47,321 nt of DNA, taken from Candidatus Sericytochromatia bacterium (GTDB taxonomy: Bacteria; Cyanobacteriota; Sericytochromatia; S15B-MN24; JAQBPE01). The stretch is taken from contig JAYKJB010000004.1 in assembly GCA_035285325.1 (NCBI GenBank), positions 1 to 47,321 on the forward strand. The letters run 5' to 3'. Shown one piece after another: positions 7,985 through 16,590 of this stretch. The position numbers were made by a program, and so were the translations under genes. A model generated the notes under the pieces. The model ran no database searches. It had not been told where the DNA came from and saw only the letters and a list, made by a program, of their open reading frames with translations. The number at the start of each line of letters is the position of its first letter. The stretch's first letter is position 1.

Positions 7985-9355
7985 ATGGCGACCATGAGCC
8001 AGGACCTTCCGCTGCCGCTTTTTCCGGCCGACGGGGGCCCAGGTGCCCCCTTGGCCCACCGCATGCGCCCGCGCACGCCGGCCGAATTCGTGGGCCAGGG
8101 CCATCTGCTGGGACAGGGGCGCCTGCTCGAGCGGGTCGTCGCCGCCCGCCGCCTTCCCAGTCTGCTCCTGTGGGGCCCTCCGGGGTCGGGGAAAACGACC
8201 CTGGCACGCCTGATTGCCGCCGAGCGACGCTCCCACCTGGTCACCTTCAGTGCCGTGACGCAGGGGGTGCCCGAGCTTCGACGAATTCTGACCGATGCAG
8301 AGGCGCGCCAACGCCAGGGAGTGGAGACGCTGCTCTTCGTCGACGAAATCCATCGTTTCCATAAGGGCCAGCAGGACACCTTCCTTCCGTTCGTGGAGCA
8401 AGGCTCGGTGGTGCTGCTCGGGGCGACCACCGAGAACCCGAGTTTCGAGCTGAATGCCGCCTTGCTGTCCCGGGTACGCGTGCTGCCCCTGCAGGCCCTC
8501 GACGAGGCGGCCATGACGCGCATCGTGCGGCGGGCGCTGACCGACCGCGAACGCGGCCTCGGAAGGCCCGAGGGAGACCTGACGGCGGATGCACTCGCGC
8601 TCCTGGTGGAGCTGGCGGCCGGCGACGCGCGGGCGGCCCTGAATGGCCTGGAGGACGCGGCCCATCTGCTGGCCGGCGGGGAAGGGGGCGGGTCCACTAT
8701 CGACGTGGCCCAGGTGGCGGAGGCGATGCAGCGCGGCGCCGCCTTCGACAGGGCCGGTGAGCACCACTATGACACGGTTTCAGCGTTGATCAAAAGCCTG
8801 CGCGGCAGCGATCCGGATGCCGCCTTGCTCTGGTTGGCCCGCATGCTCAATCGAGGTGACGACCCGGTCTTCGTGGCGCGCAGGCTGGTGATCTTCGCCA
8901 GTGAAGACATTGGCAATGCGGACCCCCAGGCCCTCTCGTTGGCCGTCTCGGCCGCCCAGGCCGTTCAGTTGCTGGGCTTGCCGGAAGCCCAGTATCCCCT
9001 CTGGCAGGCCACGCTGTATCTGGCCCTTGCGCCCAAGAGCAACAGCGTCAAGCGGGCTGGCCAGGCCTCTCTCGCCTATGAAGCGGCCCACCCCGGGTTG
9101 CGCGTGCCGCTTCACCTGCGCAACGCGCCGACCCGCCTGCTGGCCCGCCTGGGGAATGCGGAGGGGTACCAGGACCCTCACCTTGGCGAGGGAGGCTGGG
9201 TGGCGCAGGACTACTGGCCGCTGGAAGCCGAACCCCAGACCTTCTATACGCCCTGCCCGCGGGGTTTCGAGGCACAACACGAGGTGCGGCTGAACGCGCT
9301 GCGCGCAGGGCGATCGCCCGATGCCCCCCCTCCGCAAGGGAGTTTGACGTCGTGA
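7985..9355 (+). CDS. rarA: RarA (MgsA), AAA+ replication-associated recombination ATPase
   Basis: A 456-aa clamp-loader-like AAA+ ATPase acting at stalled replication forks. It has the family N-terminus LAHRMRPRTPAEFVGQGHLLG, Walker A GPPGSGKTTLA (about residue 62), Walker B LLFVDEIHRF, sensor 1 LLGATTENPSFELN, and SRVRVLPL with the arginine finger. The C-terminal MgsA tetramerisation domain contains EHHYDTVSALIKSLRGSDPDAAL and FASEDIGNADPQAL. The length fits the family. No strong ribosome site is visible; ATG at 7985 or 7994 is possible. The stop overlaps the mutY start by 4 nt, so the two genes are probably translationally coupled in a genome-maintenance operon. Confidence 0.93.
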   Translation: MATMSQDLPLPLFPADGGPGAPLAHRMRPRTPAEFVGQGHLLGQGRLLERVVAARRLPSLLLWGPPGSGKTTLARLIAAERRSHLVTFSAVTQGVPELRRILTDAEARQRQGVETLLFVDEIHRFHKGQQDTFLPFVEQGSVVLLGATTENPSFELNAALLSRVRVLPLQALDEAAMTRIVRRALTDRERGLGRPEGDLTADALALLVELAAGDARAALNGLEDAAHLLAGGEGGGSTIDVAQVAEAMQRGAAFDRAGEHHYDTVSALIKSLRGSDPDAALLWLARMLNRGDDPVFVARRLVIFASEDIGNADPQALSLAVSAAQAVQLLGLPEAQYPLWQATLYLALAPKSNSVKRAGQASLAYEAAHPGLRVPLHLRNAPTRLLARLGNAEGYQDPHLGEGGWVAQDYWPLEAEPQTFYTPCPRGFEAQHEVRLNALRAGRSPDAPPPQGSLTS

Positions 9356-10479
9356 ACCATCCTGCTGCGCTGGCCAGGGATCTGCTGGCCTGGTACGCCG
9401 ACACCGCGCGCGAGCTTCCCTGGCGTGGTCTGAGCGATCCCTACGCCATCTGGATCTCGGAAATCATGCTCCAGCAGACCCAGGTCAAGACGGTCATTCC
9501 CTACTTTCAACGCTGGATGACTCTCTTCCCGGGCGTGCAGGACCTGGCCGACGCCAGCGAGGCGCAAGTGCTGAAGGCCTGGGAGGGGCTGGGGTATTAT
9601 TCGCGGGCGCGCCACCTGCACGCGGCCGCCCGCATCATCCGGGACCACCACGGCGGGGTGTTTCCGCGCACCTGGGAAGCCGTGCGCGGCCTGCCGGGCA
9701 TCGGCGATTACACGGCCGGCGCCATCCTGAGCATCGCCCATGGGCTGGCGTTTCCGGCCGTGGATGGCAATGCGCTGCGCGTCGTCAGTCGGTTGGCGTT
9801 GCTCAGGGAGGACATCGCGAAGCCGACCGCGAGAAGGCAGGTCACAGCCTGGGTCACCCGGCTGCTGGAGGAGGTAACGAACCCAGGCGACCTCAATCAG
9901 GCCATCTTCGACCTGGGGGCAACGTGCTGCACCCCGCATTCTCCCAACTGCCAGGGTTGCCCGCTGGCGCGCCACTGCAGGGCCTGGGCGGCAGGCGAGG
10001 CGGAATCCCTACCGCTGAAATCTGGGGGACGCCCCCCGAAGGATCTGGTCCTTGCCTCGGCCCTGATTCAAGACAACCGCCAGGTGCTGCTGCAGCGTCG
10101 AGCCTCCCCCGGCATCTGGGGGGGGCTGTGGGCGCCGCCCACGATCGAGTGGCCGGAGGTTGACCCGAGCCGCCTGGCTGAATCGTACTCGCAAGCCGAA
10201 AGGCTCTTTCACGTGGCAGGCTGGCCACTTGAGCTGGGTTCGCTGCTGACCGTCATCCCTCACACCCTGACCCATCGCCGGCTGACGATCGCGGTCTTCG
10301 AAGCCCGGTTGAAAGGGGCTGGCCCGGAGGATCTGCCGAGCGCTTGGGTCCCGGCCGATCAGGAGCATGAACTGGGCATGCCGGTGCCCTTCCAGCGGCT
10401 CTTTCGATTACTGGATGCCGGCCCTCTGTTCCGCAGCGGCCACGGTGGTCCCCACGCGCCTCCCGTTCGGCTCATTTGA
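9352..10479 (+). CDS. mutY: MutY, adenine DNA glycosylase
   Basis: This enzyme removes adenine mispaired with 8-oxoguanine. The 375-aa protein has the HhH-GPD fold with catalytic Glu37 in ISEIMLQQTQV, the helix-hairpin-helix LPGIGDYTAGAI, and catalytic Asp138 in VDGNALRV; both positions coincide with E. coli numbering. The 4Fe-4S loop is C193-X6-C200-X2-C203-X5-C209. The C-terminal Nudix-like domain (about 225-375), which recognises 8-oxoG, contains VLLQRRASPGIWGGLWAPP and HTLTHRRL. Translation starts at a GTG overlapping the rarA stop (GTGA). It ends 10 bases before the stop of the convergent small lipoprotein gene. Confidence 0.95.
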   Translation: MNHPAALARDLLAWYADTARELPWRGLSDPYAIWISEIMLQQTQVKTVIPYFQRWMTLFPGVQDLADASEAQVLKAWEGLGYYSRARHLHAAARIIRDHHGGVFPRTWEAVRGLPGIGDYTAGAILSIAHGLAFPAVDGNALRVVSRLALLREDIAKPTARRQVTAWVTRLLEEVTNPGDLNQAIFDLGATCCTPHSPNCQGCPLARHCRAWAAGEAESLPLKSGGRPPKDLVLASALIQDNRQVLLQRRASPGIWGGLWAPPTIEWPEVDPSRLAESYSQAERLFHVAGWPLELGSLLTVIPHTLTHRRLTIAVFEARLKGAGPEDLPSAWVPADQEHELGMPVPFQRLFRLLDAGPLFRSGHGGPHAPPVRLI

Positions 10480-10489
10480 GCCGCCACGC

Positions 10490-10915
10490 TCAGCGTGTGC
10501 CGCTGGCCGTTCCGTTCGGGGTCACGGTTCCACTCGCGGCTGGCGTCACGCTGGCGACGGCGACCACCCGCGGATCGATCAGGATGAAGTTCTCTCGCAG
10601 CACCACGACGGTGCCGTCCGTTCGGACCCCCACCGCGGCGAGCTTGGCCAGCACGTCGGGCGGCAAGCCGGAGGTGTCGATTTCGGCCGAGAACCCGTCC
10701 GCTCCGTTCGTGTCTTCTGCCACGACCTCGTCATTCAATTGAAACTGCACCCGCTCGACGGCTTCCCCGGACGGGACGACCACAGCCAGCTCGATCACGC
10801 CACGCACCGGTTTGTAGAGGGTGGCGGTGTTGACCGCGTTGGCCGTGCAACCGAGCACGCCGGCCACGAGCAGCGGGCCGGCCACGATTCCCCGCCAGCA
10901 GCTCAGAAACGCCAT
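10490..10915 (-). CDS. Small lipoprotein, 141 aa
   Basis: The product has a signal peptide with lipobox GVLGC at about residue 23. It is followed by a beta-rich stretch (VRGVIELAVVVPSGEAVERV) resembling an Ig-like or Big-type domain, then a Thr/Ala/Gly-rich tail. I recognise no specific family. The start ATG lies 13 nt inside the 3' end of the upstream beta-barrel gene, in a different frame, so the two are co-transcribed and probably coupled. That placement suggests a periplasmic-face lipoprotein partner of the barrel, which is inference. Confidence 0.7.
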   Translation of the reverse strand: MAFLSCWRGIVAGPLLVAGVLGCTANAVNTATLYKPVRGVIELAVVVPSGEAVERVQFQLNDEVVAEDTNGADGFSAEIDTSGLPPDVLAKLAAVGVRTDGTVVVLRENFILIDPRVVAVASVTPAASGTVTPNGTASGTR

Positions 10916-12573
10916 ATCAGCCACGCCTCGGGCCCCGAACGGGCAAAACCATAGACGCCATTGTAGGCCCGCTGCCCCTGGATCCGCCAACCCAGGTTGG
11001 CTGCCCACTGGCGGGCACCCCATTTCAACCCCAGGTTAGCCTGATAGCCCAGCACATTACCAATGGCAGGAGGCAGATCGCTCCCGACCTGGAACATGAA
11101 GGGGGCGAACTGCACCTCGCCCGTCACGCCCAACGCCTGCCAGAACGGAACCCAGAGCCTCGTGCCGAGCGTGGGCCCGTGGAACAGCAAGTTAGGCACG
11201 AACAGCGCACTGGTCTCTGGGGGCGGCAACAGGACGCTGTTCTGGGTCTGATTGACGAAGCGTCCCGTATAACCCAAGCCGGTGGCCAGCACCCAGGGAC
11301 GACGGATGGGAAGGTATTCCAGCGACAACCCGCCATAGAATTCGTCGCGTCGGGTGTTGGCTTCCGCCAGTTGTTGACTCTGGATGGTGTAGGCCAGGTT
11401 TTCCAGCGAAGCGTTGACATTCCAGGAGGCGCTCAACGGAACGTGGGCTGCAAACCCCAGCAAGGTCGAACCGGAACCGTCGAAATTGCTGCCCAGGCGA
11501 TCCGCCCGTTCGGACACCGAGGCAAACCCCAGCAAGGCTTCCACGGCCGTGACCGGTCGAAAAATCACGTCGCCCTTGTAAACCGGCATCTTCCACGGCT
11601 CATTGGGCAACGGGTTGATCCAGCCCTCTCGTGAATCCTGGGCGGTGGGCGCGCTCAGGGCGGGGCGCACCCCCTCGGGGCCGACCACGTTGACCGTGAC
11701 CCCCGCTTGCGGCGGATCCGGCTGAATGTCAACATCGGAACGACGCGGGGTGCGGACCTGGATTTCGGTCACGTCCCGGCCATTGTCGCTGGGGACCGCC
11801 TTGCGATAGACGTATTCCCCCGACGCGGGTGTACCTGGCAACGGGGCGGTTCCACCATAGCGCACGGGGGGCGACACGCTCGGTTCCCAGGAATAGGGGA
11901 CAGCGGGCGGAGGACCCGGGGGAGGCCCTCCCCAATAGGCGCCGGACGCCATGCCCGATACGGGCCCACCCCACAACGGGACTGGCGGGGGGGAAGCACT
12001 GATCACGGGATTCCGCTGGAAACGCTCCTGATTGGCCGTGTAGGTGCCCCCTTCGCTTCTCCCGGGCGCAGCCGGGAATTCTCCGGGCAAGCTGACGGGT
12101 GGGGGAGTCGGCAGGCTCGCCACCGCCTGAAGCGGGGCGGGTTCCACACTGGGGGACAGTTGGACGCGCAGCACCCCGCGCCGGAGGTCGGGCACGACGG
12201 TACATTGGGCCGGGGTCGTCAAACCGATATCGAGCCGCACGCGAATCTGGTCTCGGACCGGCTTCAGTTCGATCTTCGTGACCAGCGGGTGAAACACCCC
12301 CAACTTGTAGGGCGTCTGGGAGGTCGTCTGCGAGCCCGTGAATTCGACGCTCAGGCGCGTGCCGCCGTCAAAGCTCTGCAGATCGGCTTTCGGTACTTCC
12401 CCGCGAAACGGGATCAGGACGACGTTCGTTTCGCGGTCGAAGATGGGCCGATCGAGGGTCACGCCGGCCCCGGCCGAGACCGGTGCATCCAGCAAACACC
12501 AGACACAACCCCCGACGAAACAAAGCCTGGGCAACCGTCGGGGCTGCGGTTGCAAGAAGGCGCGGAAGATCAT
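10903..12573 (-). CDS. Outer-membrane beta-barrel protein with N-terminal AMIN-like domain
   Basis: The 556-aa protein has an N-terminal signal sequence, then residues about 40-150 with alternating beta-strands (NVVLIPFRGEVPKADLQSF, RLSVEFTG, IRVRLDIGL, GVLRVQLSP). These resemble an AMIN domain, the periplasmic or peptidoglycan-targeting domain of PilQ and AmiC. A Pro/Gly/Ser-rich linker of about 170 residues follows. From about 340 the sequence alternates aromatic and small residues in amphipathic strands (VEALLGFASVSERADRL, WVLATGLGYTGRF) and ends in WLIWRF, a terminal aromatic typical of barrels folded by BAM. The domain labels are by pattern only. It is not a secretin: no secretin core is visible. 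It is followed by an overlapping lipoprotein gene. Confidence 0.68.
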   Translation of the reverse strand: MIFRAFLQPQPRRLPRLCFVGGCVWCLLDAPVSAGAGVTLDRPIFDRETNVVLIPFRGEVPKADLQSFDGGTRLSVEFTGSQTTSQTPYKLGVFHPLVTKIELKPVRDQIRVRLDIGLTTPAQCTVVPDLRRGVLRVQLSPSVEPAPLQAVASLPTPPPVSLPGEFPAAPGRSEGGTYTANQERFQRNPVISASPPPVPLWGGPVSGMASGAYWGGPPPGPPPAVPYSWEPSVSPPVRYGGTAPLPGTPASGEYVYRKAVPSDNGRDVTEIQVRTPRRSDVDIQPDPPQAGVTVNVVGPEGVRPALSAPTAQDSREGWINPLPNEPWKMPVYKGDVIFRPVTAVEALLGFASVSERADRLGSNFDGSGSTLLGFAAHVPLSASWNVNASLENLAYTIQSQQLAEANTRRDEFYGGLSLEYLPIRRPWVLATGLGYTGRFVNQTQNSVLLPPPETSALFVPNLLFHGPTLGTRLWVPFWQALGVTGEVQFAPFMFQVGSDLPPAIGNVLGYQANLGLKWGARQWAANLGWRIQGQRAYNGVYGFARSGPEAWLIWRF

Positions 12574-12715
12574 GACACTCTCATTCTCCAGGGTCCCACC
12601 GTCTACTTTCGGTGATCCGGATCGGCGTCCTGAGAGAAATCCCGGAAAAAACCTTCAGGCCATCTTTTCCGCAACCTCAAGTAGGCGGGAACTCCGCGCG
12701 AGCGGGCGTGGTTCC

Positions 12716-12745
12716 TTGACTGTTAAGTATTGTGATGGGCATCAT
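12716..12745 (+). promoter_or_regulatory. Candidate sigma70-type promoter for the transglycosylase-like gene
   Basis: TTGACT at 12716-12721 is followed after 18 bases by CATCAT at 12740-12745 (4 of 6 matches to the -10). It lies 85 bases before the ATG. The -35 is good and the -10 is weak. Confidence 0.4.
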
Positions 12746-12830
12746 AGGAATTCAACCTATCTTCCTCTTGCTCGAAGCGTGCCGGTGGGAATCCAGGTAC
12801 TCCGTTCCACGCTCGGAGAAAGGAGGCTCG

Positions 12831-13544
12831 ATGGCGAATTCCTTCGCCAGGCTCGGATGGATGGGGGGTGCGTTGGCACTCCTGTTGGCGGCCCCCGTGT
12901 TCGCCTCCCCGGAAGAGTCGTCGCCGCGTCACTCCCGGTTCACCCCAACCCAGTTTCGGCCGGTCGGTCACCTGGCCCCTCGCCACGGTGAGACGGTGTC
13001 ACTTCGCCAGAGCGCACGTTCTGGTTTGCGATCCGGCTACAATTTCCCTCCACCCAGTCGTGGGGATCGCTTTGCCCGGCGGGGCCTGAACTACCGGGTG
13101 GGCATCCGCGGCTGGCGCCGCTACGGTGCCTTGATCAAAACATTTGCGCTGCGCCAAGGCATCGACCCCTTGGTCGTGGGAGCCTACATCTGGCTGGAGA
13201 GCGAGTTCGACGCGCGTCAATATTACGTGCGGGGCTCCAAATGTGCCGTGGGCCTCGGTTCGCTGCAGTCCCGGGAATATCCGCACCTCTCGACGCGAGA
13301 GCTGATGGACCCGTCTCTGAACGTCAAACTCACCGTCGGCGAGTTTTCCCGCAAGTGGCGACCGCACGACATGGTCGGGACGGTCATGGACGTCTGGTAT
13401 CCGTCTTGGAGACGCTTGGTGGCCCACGGTCGCCCCGTACCGGTGATTCGCTCGCCTCAGGTATATGCCCAGGCGATCGCCAACCGCTATTACGCCCTCC
13501 GGGAGATCGACGCGCATCTGCGCCCCTGGCGCGAGCCCTCTTGA
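12831..13544 (+). CDS. Lytic-transglycosylase-like (SLT-fold) exported protein
   Basis: A strong AAAGGAGG site precedes this ATG; longer upstream in-frame starts lack one. The 237-aa product has a signal peptide (cleavage near VFASP), a basic, low-complexity segment, and from about residue 95 an SLT-type domain. IDPLVVGAYIWLESEFDA supplies the conserved ES pair, with Glu123 the likely catalytic acid. CAVGLGSLQ corresponds to the usual GxxGLMQ motif. SPQVYAQAIANRYYAL matches the family's C-terminal helix with conserved Tyr. Such enzymes cleave peptidoglycan to 1,6-anhydromuropeptides in the periplasm. The motif around GLMQ is divergent, so activity is likely but not certain. It is a single gene, convergent with the flavoprotein gene. 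Confidence 0.78.
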   Translation: MANSFARLGWMGGALALLLAAPVFASPEESSPRHSRFTPTQFRPVGHLAPRHGETVSLRQSARSGLRSGYNFPPPSRGDRFARRGLNYRVGIRGWRRYGALIKTFALRQGIDPLVVGAYIWLESEFDARQYYVRGSKCAVGLGSLQSREYPHLSTRELMDPSLNVKLTVGEFSRKWRPHDMVGTVMDVWYPSWRRLVAHGRPVPVIRSPQVYAQAIANRYYALREIDAHLRPWREPS

Positions 13545-13565
13545 GTCAAGCGCCACACGTCCCTC

Positions 13566-14501
13566 TCAGGGCAAGCGGCCACGCGCCTCGGCATATTCGC
13601 TGAGCAGTCGGGCGACCACCTCGGCGGCCGTCGGGACATCCGCGATCAGACCAGCCACCTGCCCAACCTCCAATTCGCCCTGGTCGAGTTCCCCCTCGAA
13701 GATACCTCGCCGGGCCCGCCCGGAGCCCAGTAAGGCCTGCAATTCGGCGGGCGGTGCACCGTTCGCCTCCGCCGCCTGCACGGCCCGGGCAAACTCGTTT
13801 TTTAAATAACGAGCCGGACCGATCGCCTTCAATCCCAGCACGGTGGCGTTTTCGGTGGCCGCGCAGACCGCTTGCTTGTAGGCCGCATGGGCCGACGACT
13901 CCTGCGTGACGGCAAACCGACTCCCCAGCTGAACCCCGGCCGCCCCGAGCGCCAGCGCCGCACACATTTGAAAGCCATCGGCCACGCCACCGGCCGCAAT
14001 CACCGGGATGCTCACGGCCTGGACCGCCAAGCGCGTCAGCACCATCGTGGTCAGCTCATCTGGACCATTGTGACCGCCCGCCTCGAAGCCCTCCGCCACG
14101 ACGGCATCACAACCGGCGTCCTGGCTTTTGCGCGCCTGGGCCCCGGTGGCCACCACGTGAACCACCGTCACACCGGCTTGTTTGAGCAGGGGCGTGTAGG
14201 TCTTGGGATTGCCGGCTGATGTGAAGACGATCCGAACACCTTCCTCCAGCGCGATCGCGATCTGATCCGCTGCGTACTTGTGAAAGATCGGAATGTTCAC
14301 CCCCCACGGCAGGTTCGTCCGGGCGGGCATCGCGCGCAAATGCTCGCGGAAGGTGTCCGGCCGCATCGAGCCGCCGCCGACCAGGCCCAAGGCCCCTGCA
14401 TTCGAGGCGGCCGCAGCCAGGCGACTGCCAGAGCACCAGACCATGCCCGCTTGAACAATGGGGTAGGAAATGCCGAAGAGGTCCGTGATGGCCGTGCGCA
14501 T
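13566..14501 (-). CDS. FMN-dependent nitronate monooxygenase / FabK-type enoyl-ACP reductase family protein
   Basis: This is a TIM-barrel flavoprotein of the 2-nitropropane dioxygenase/FabK superfamily, 311 aa. It starts TDLFGISYPIVQAGM and continues with GALGLVGGG, VRIVFTSAGNP, AVVAEGFEAGGHNG, IPVIAAGGVADG and GAAGVQLGSRF. The last three are the FMN phosphate-binding and active-site segments. The C-terminal GELEVGQVAGLI is typical of both subfamilies. The overall layout (EGFEAGGH, QESSAHAAYK, AVQAAEANGAP) is close to FabK, so it could serve fatty acid synthesis instead of nitronate detoxification. Sequence alone does not separate them here. The ATG was chosen because the upstream extension runs antisense into the YkgJ-type gene. 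Confidence 0.85.
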   Translation of the reverse strand: MRTAITDLFGISYPIVQAGMVWCSGSRLAAAASNAGALGLVGGGSMRPDTFREHLRAMPARTNLPWGVNIPIFHKYAADQIAIALEEGVRIVFTSAGNPKTYTPLLKQAGVTVVHVVATGAQARKSQDAGCDAVVAEGFEAGGHNGPDELTTMVLTRLAVQAVSIPVIAAGGVADGFQMCAALALGAAGVQLGSRFAVTQESSAHAAYKQAVCAATENATVLGLKAIGPARYLKNEFARAVQAAEANGAPPAELQALLGSGRARRGIFEGELDQGELEVGQVAGLIADVPTAAEVVARLLSEYAEARGRLP

Positions 14502-14562
14502 GCCAGGAGTGTAGCATGGGGAGGCGTTTGGCCCGTCACCCCCGTGAGCGAGACCCCAGCCC

Positions 14563-15393
14563 GTGCGATACCTCTTTCGCCGCCAGGCCGTACCCTCGAC
14601 AGCGCCGGAGGGAGGTTTTGACCAGGCCCTGGCCGATGAGCAGGCGGTTGACCCAGCCCCCTTGGCCGAAGCCATGCAGGTGGTCAGCGAGCGTCTCCCC
14701 GCCGCTGACCACTTCGCCGGCAGCGAAGATCCGCGCGATCTCTATCACCTGCTGGACGTCCTGGCCGATGGCGTCAAGGCGAGTTTCCCGCAAAGCCTGT
14801 GCCGTGCGGGATGTGGCAGTTGCTGCTACTATCCCGTCGCGCTCTTCACCATCACCCACACCGAATGGCAGGTGATCGCGCGACACCTGGAGAATCACTG
14901 GGATGAGGCCCAGCGCGAGGCCCTGGTCCAGCGCTATCGGAGCCGTTTCACGGGGCTGTGGCGTTGGGTCTTCGGCTGGGCCCAGCGTAGCTTCACGGCC
15001 TTGCTGCTGTCTGCCCCCCTGATCGAGCGGGCCCGCATCGCCTGCCCCTTTCTGGTGGAGGAACGCTGCAGCATTTATCCGGTTCGCCCTTATCCCTGCC
15101 GCACGTTCGGCCATTTTGCCGTGCGCACCTGGCTCACGGCTCCACGCATCTACGCCTGTGACGTGCAAGGTCAGCGACTCGCGCAGGGCCTGTTCGGCGA
15201 AGGGCCTCGCTTGCAACTGCCCGTGCTGAACCCGATCTCCCGGCGCATCCGTCTACTGTGCCAGGGCCCCAAGCTGTCCCTGCCGGTCTGGCTGGGCATC
15301 TGGATCTGGCGACAGGAACGGCGGAAACGTTCAGGCGGCTCCATCGCTGCCCAGGAGCCTGCGGAGACTCAGGCGCGCAAAGCGTCGCCCTGA
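14563..15393 (+). CDS. YkgJ-family cysteine-cluster protein
   Basis: The 276-aa protein carries the cysteine pattern of the YkgJ (UPF0153) family. The first cluster, CRAGCGSCCYYPV (about residues 80-92), and the second, ARIACPFLVEERC with SIYPVRPYPCR, together form a metal site predicted to bind zinc or an iron-sulfur cluster. The region between the clusters is longer and more aromatic (LWRWVFGWAQRSF) than in short family members, and a hydrophobic LPVWLGIWIWRQ segment near the C-terminus could sit on the membrane. The function of the family is unknown. Translation starts at a GTG without a clear ribosome site. It diverges from the flavoprotein gene and ends 6 bases before the convergent glycosyltransferase stop. 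Confidence 0.8.
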   Translation: MRYLFRRQAVPSTAPEGGFDQALADEQAVDPAPLAEAMQVVSERLPAADHFAGSEDPRDLYHLLDVLADGVKASFPQSLCRAGCGSCCYYPVALFTITHTEWQVIARHLENHWDEAQREALVQRYRSRFTGLWRWVFGWAQRSFTALLLSAPLIERARIACPFLVEERCSIYPVRPYPCRTFGHFAVRTWLTAPRIYACDVQGQRLAQGLFGEGPRLQLPVLNPISRRIRLLCQGPKLSLPVWLGIWIWRQERRKRSGGSIAAQEPAETQARKASP

Positions 15394-15399
15394 GCGTCG

Positions 15400-16590
15400 C
15401 TACGCCTGGTCCTTGCACCAGCTGCGCCAGGCCGCATACACGGCCTGCCGCGTGCTGGCCAGCGAGAAGTGCTGCGCGGCGCGGAGGCGGCCAGCCCGCC
15501 CCAACTGCGCGGCCCGCTGAGGATCCGCCAGAAGCGTTTCAATGGCTGCAGCCAGCGGCTCCGCTTCGCCGGGGGGCACGAGCAAGCCGCTGACGTCTGC
15601 CGCCACGACCTCGGGAACCCCGCCGGCCGCGCAGGCCACCACGGCCCGTTCAGCGGCCATGGCCTCGAGCAAGACCCGTCCGAAGGGTTCGAAACGGGAA
15701 GGATGGACGAACAGGTCCATCCGCCGAAGCAAACTCGGCACATCCTCCCGCGCGCCCAGAAACACCACGCGCTCCGTGAGCCCCAGGGCCCGGGCCAGGT
15801 GTTCCAACCGCTGGCGTTCCTCGCGCCACTGGAAGATCGTATCGCCCACGATCACCAGTCGCAGGTCAGGATGCCGGGGCGAGAGGCTGGCGAAGGCCGT
15901 GATCAGGACGTCCAGACCTTTCCAGGGAATCAGCCAGGAGACCGCCCCCACCACCCGCGCGGGCGCTTCCGGCCACGCCTCGCAAGGCCGGGACTGGGCT
16001 GCGGCCGCGTCGAAAGCCGACAGGTCGATGCCGTTGTGAACGACCCGCACCAGGGATTGAAGATCGAGGGGCAAGTCGCTCGCGGCGGCCTGGGACACGG
16101 CCAGAATTCCCCGTGGCCGGCGAATCAAGGCGGCGACCTGGAGCAGGCGGCGCGTGTCCCCCCGGGAACTCGGCATGTCGTGCATGTGCCAGACCAGGGG
16201 CAGCCCCGCCAGGCGAGCGACCAGCGCGCCCAGGATGTGAGCCTTCAAGGTGTTGGTCTGGATCAGGGTCACCTGGGCCTCTCGCGCGCGAGCCGCCAGG
16301 CGCCAGGCCTCCAGCCCCAGTTCCCGAGCCTGCCAGAGCACCCGCCAGGGCGACTGCCGCCAGACCTCGCGCGAGACGGTGCGCAGGGCCTCCCCGAGGC
16401 GCAGCTCCCAGGTTTCGGTGCCCTGAGCGATCAGGCGCGTGCGCAAGGCCCCCCCCGAACAGGCCACCAAGGTGCGAAATCCTGCTGAGGCCGCGTCCTC
16501 GGTCAGTTCGAGCAGCACCCGTTCAGCGCCCCCGAGTTCCCCCGTGTGATCCAGCAAGAGAATGGTGGGTGAGGGTTCAGTTTCCGGCAA
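15400..16590 (-). CDS. Glycosyltransferase family 4 (GT-B fold), downstream gene of a pair
   Basis: A GT4 enzyme transferring a sugar from a nucleotide donor, probably to a surface glycan. The N-terminal acceptor domain begins ILLLDHTGELGGAERVLLEL with the glycine-rich acceptor loop. The C-terminal donor domain has VGAVSWLIPWKGLDVLI, LRLVIVGD, RVVFLGAREDVPSLL and EPFGRVLLEAMA, the EX7E motif. PWKG in place of the more common KG region still keeps the donor-phosphate Lys. I chose TTG at 16590 (GGAG 7 nt upstream), giving 396 aa and a 14-nt overlap with the preceding glycosyltransferase; a longer frame exists but is antisense-like. The acceptor is unknown. Confidence 0.85.
   Translation of the reverse strand: MPETEPSPTILLLDHTGELGGAERVLLELTEDAASAGFRTLVACSGGALRTRLIAQGTETWELRLGEALRTVSREVWRQSPWRVLWQARELGLEAWRLAARAREAQVTLIQTNTLKAHILGALVARLAGLPLVWHMHDMPSSRGDTRRLLQVAALIRRPRGILAVSQAAASDLPLDLQSLVRVVHNGIDLSAFDAAAAQSRPCEAWPEAPARVVGAVSWLIPWKGLDVLITAFASLSPRHPDLRLVIVGDTIFQWREERQRLEHLARALGLTERVVFLGAREDVPSLLRRMDLFVHPSRFEPFGRVLLEAMAAERAVVACAAGGVPEVVAADVSGLLVPPGEAEPLAAAIETLLADPQRAAQLGRAGRLRAAQHFSLASTRQAVYAAWRSWCKDQA

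Noticed and set aside
7906-8767. N-terminal extension of the DUF2252 frame
   Set aside because: It is antisense to rarA; the ATG at 7906 gives a proper export signal.
12574-12830. A riboswitch upstream of the transglycosylase-like gene
   Set aside because: c-di-AMP and c-di-GMP riboswitches occur before such genes, but I see neither conserved core here; only a weak GGAAC/GTTCC stem.
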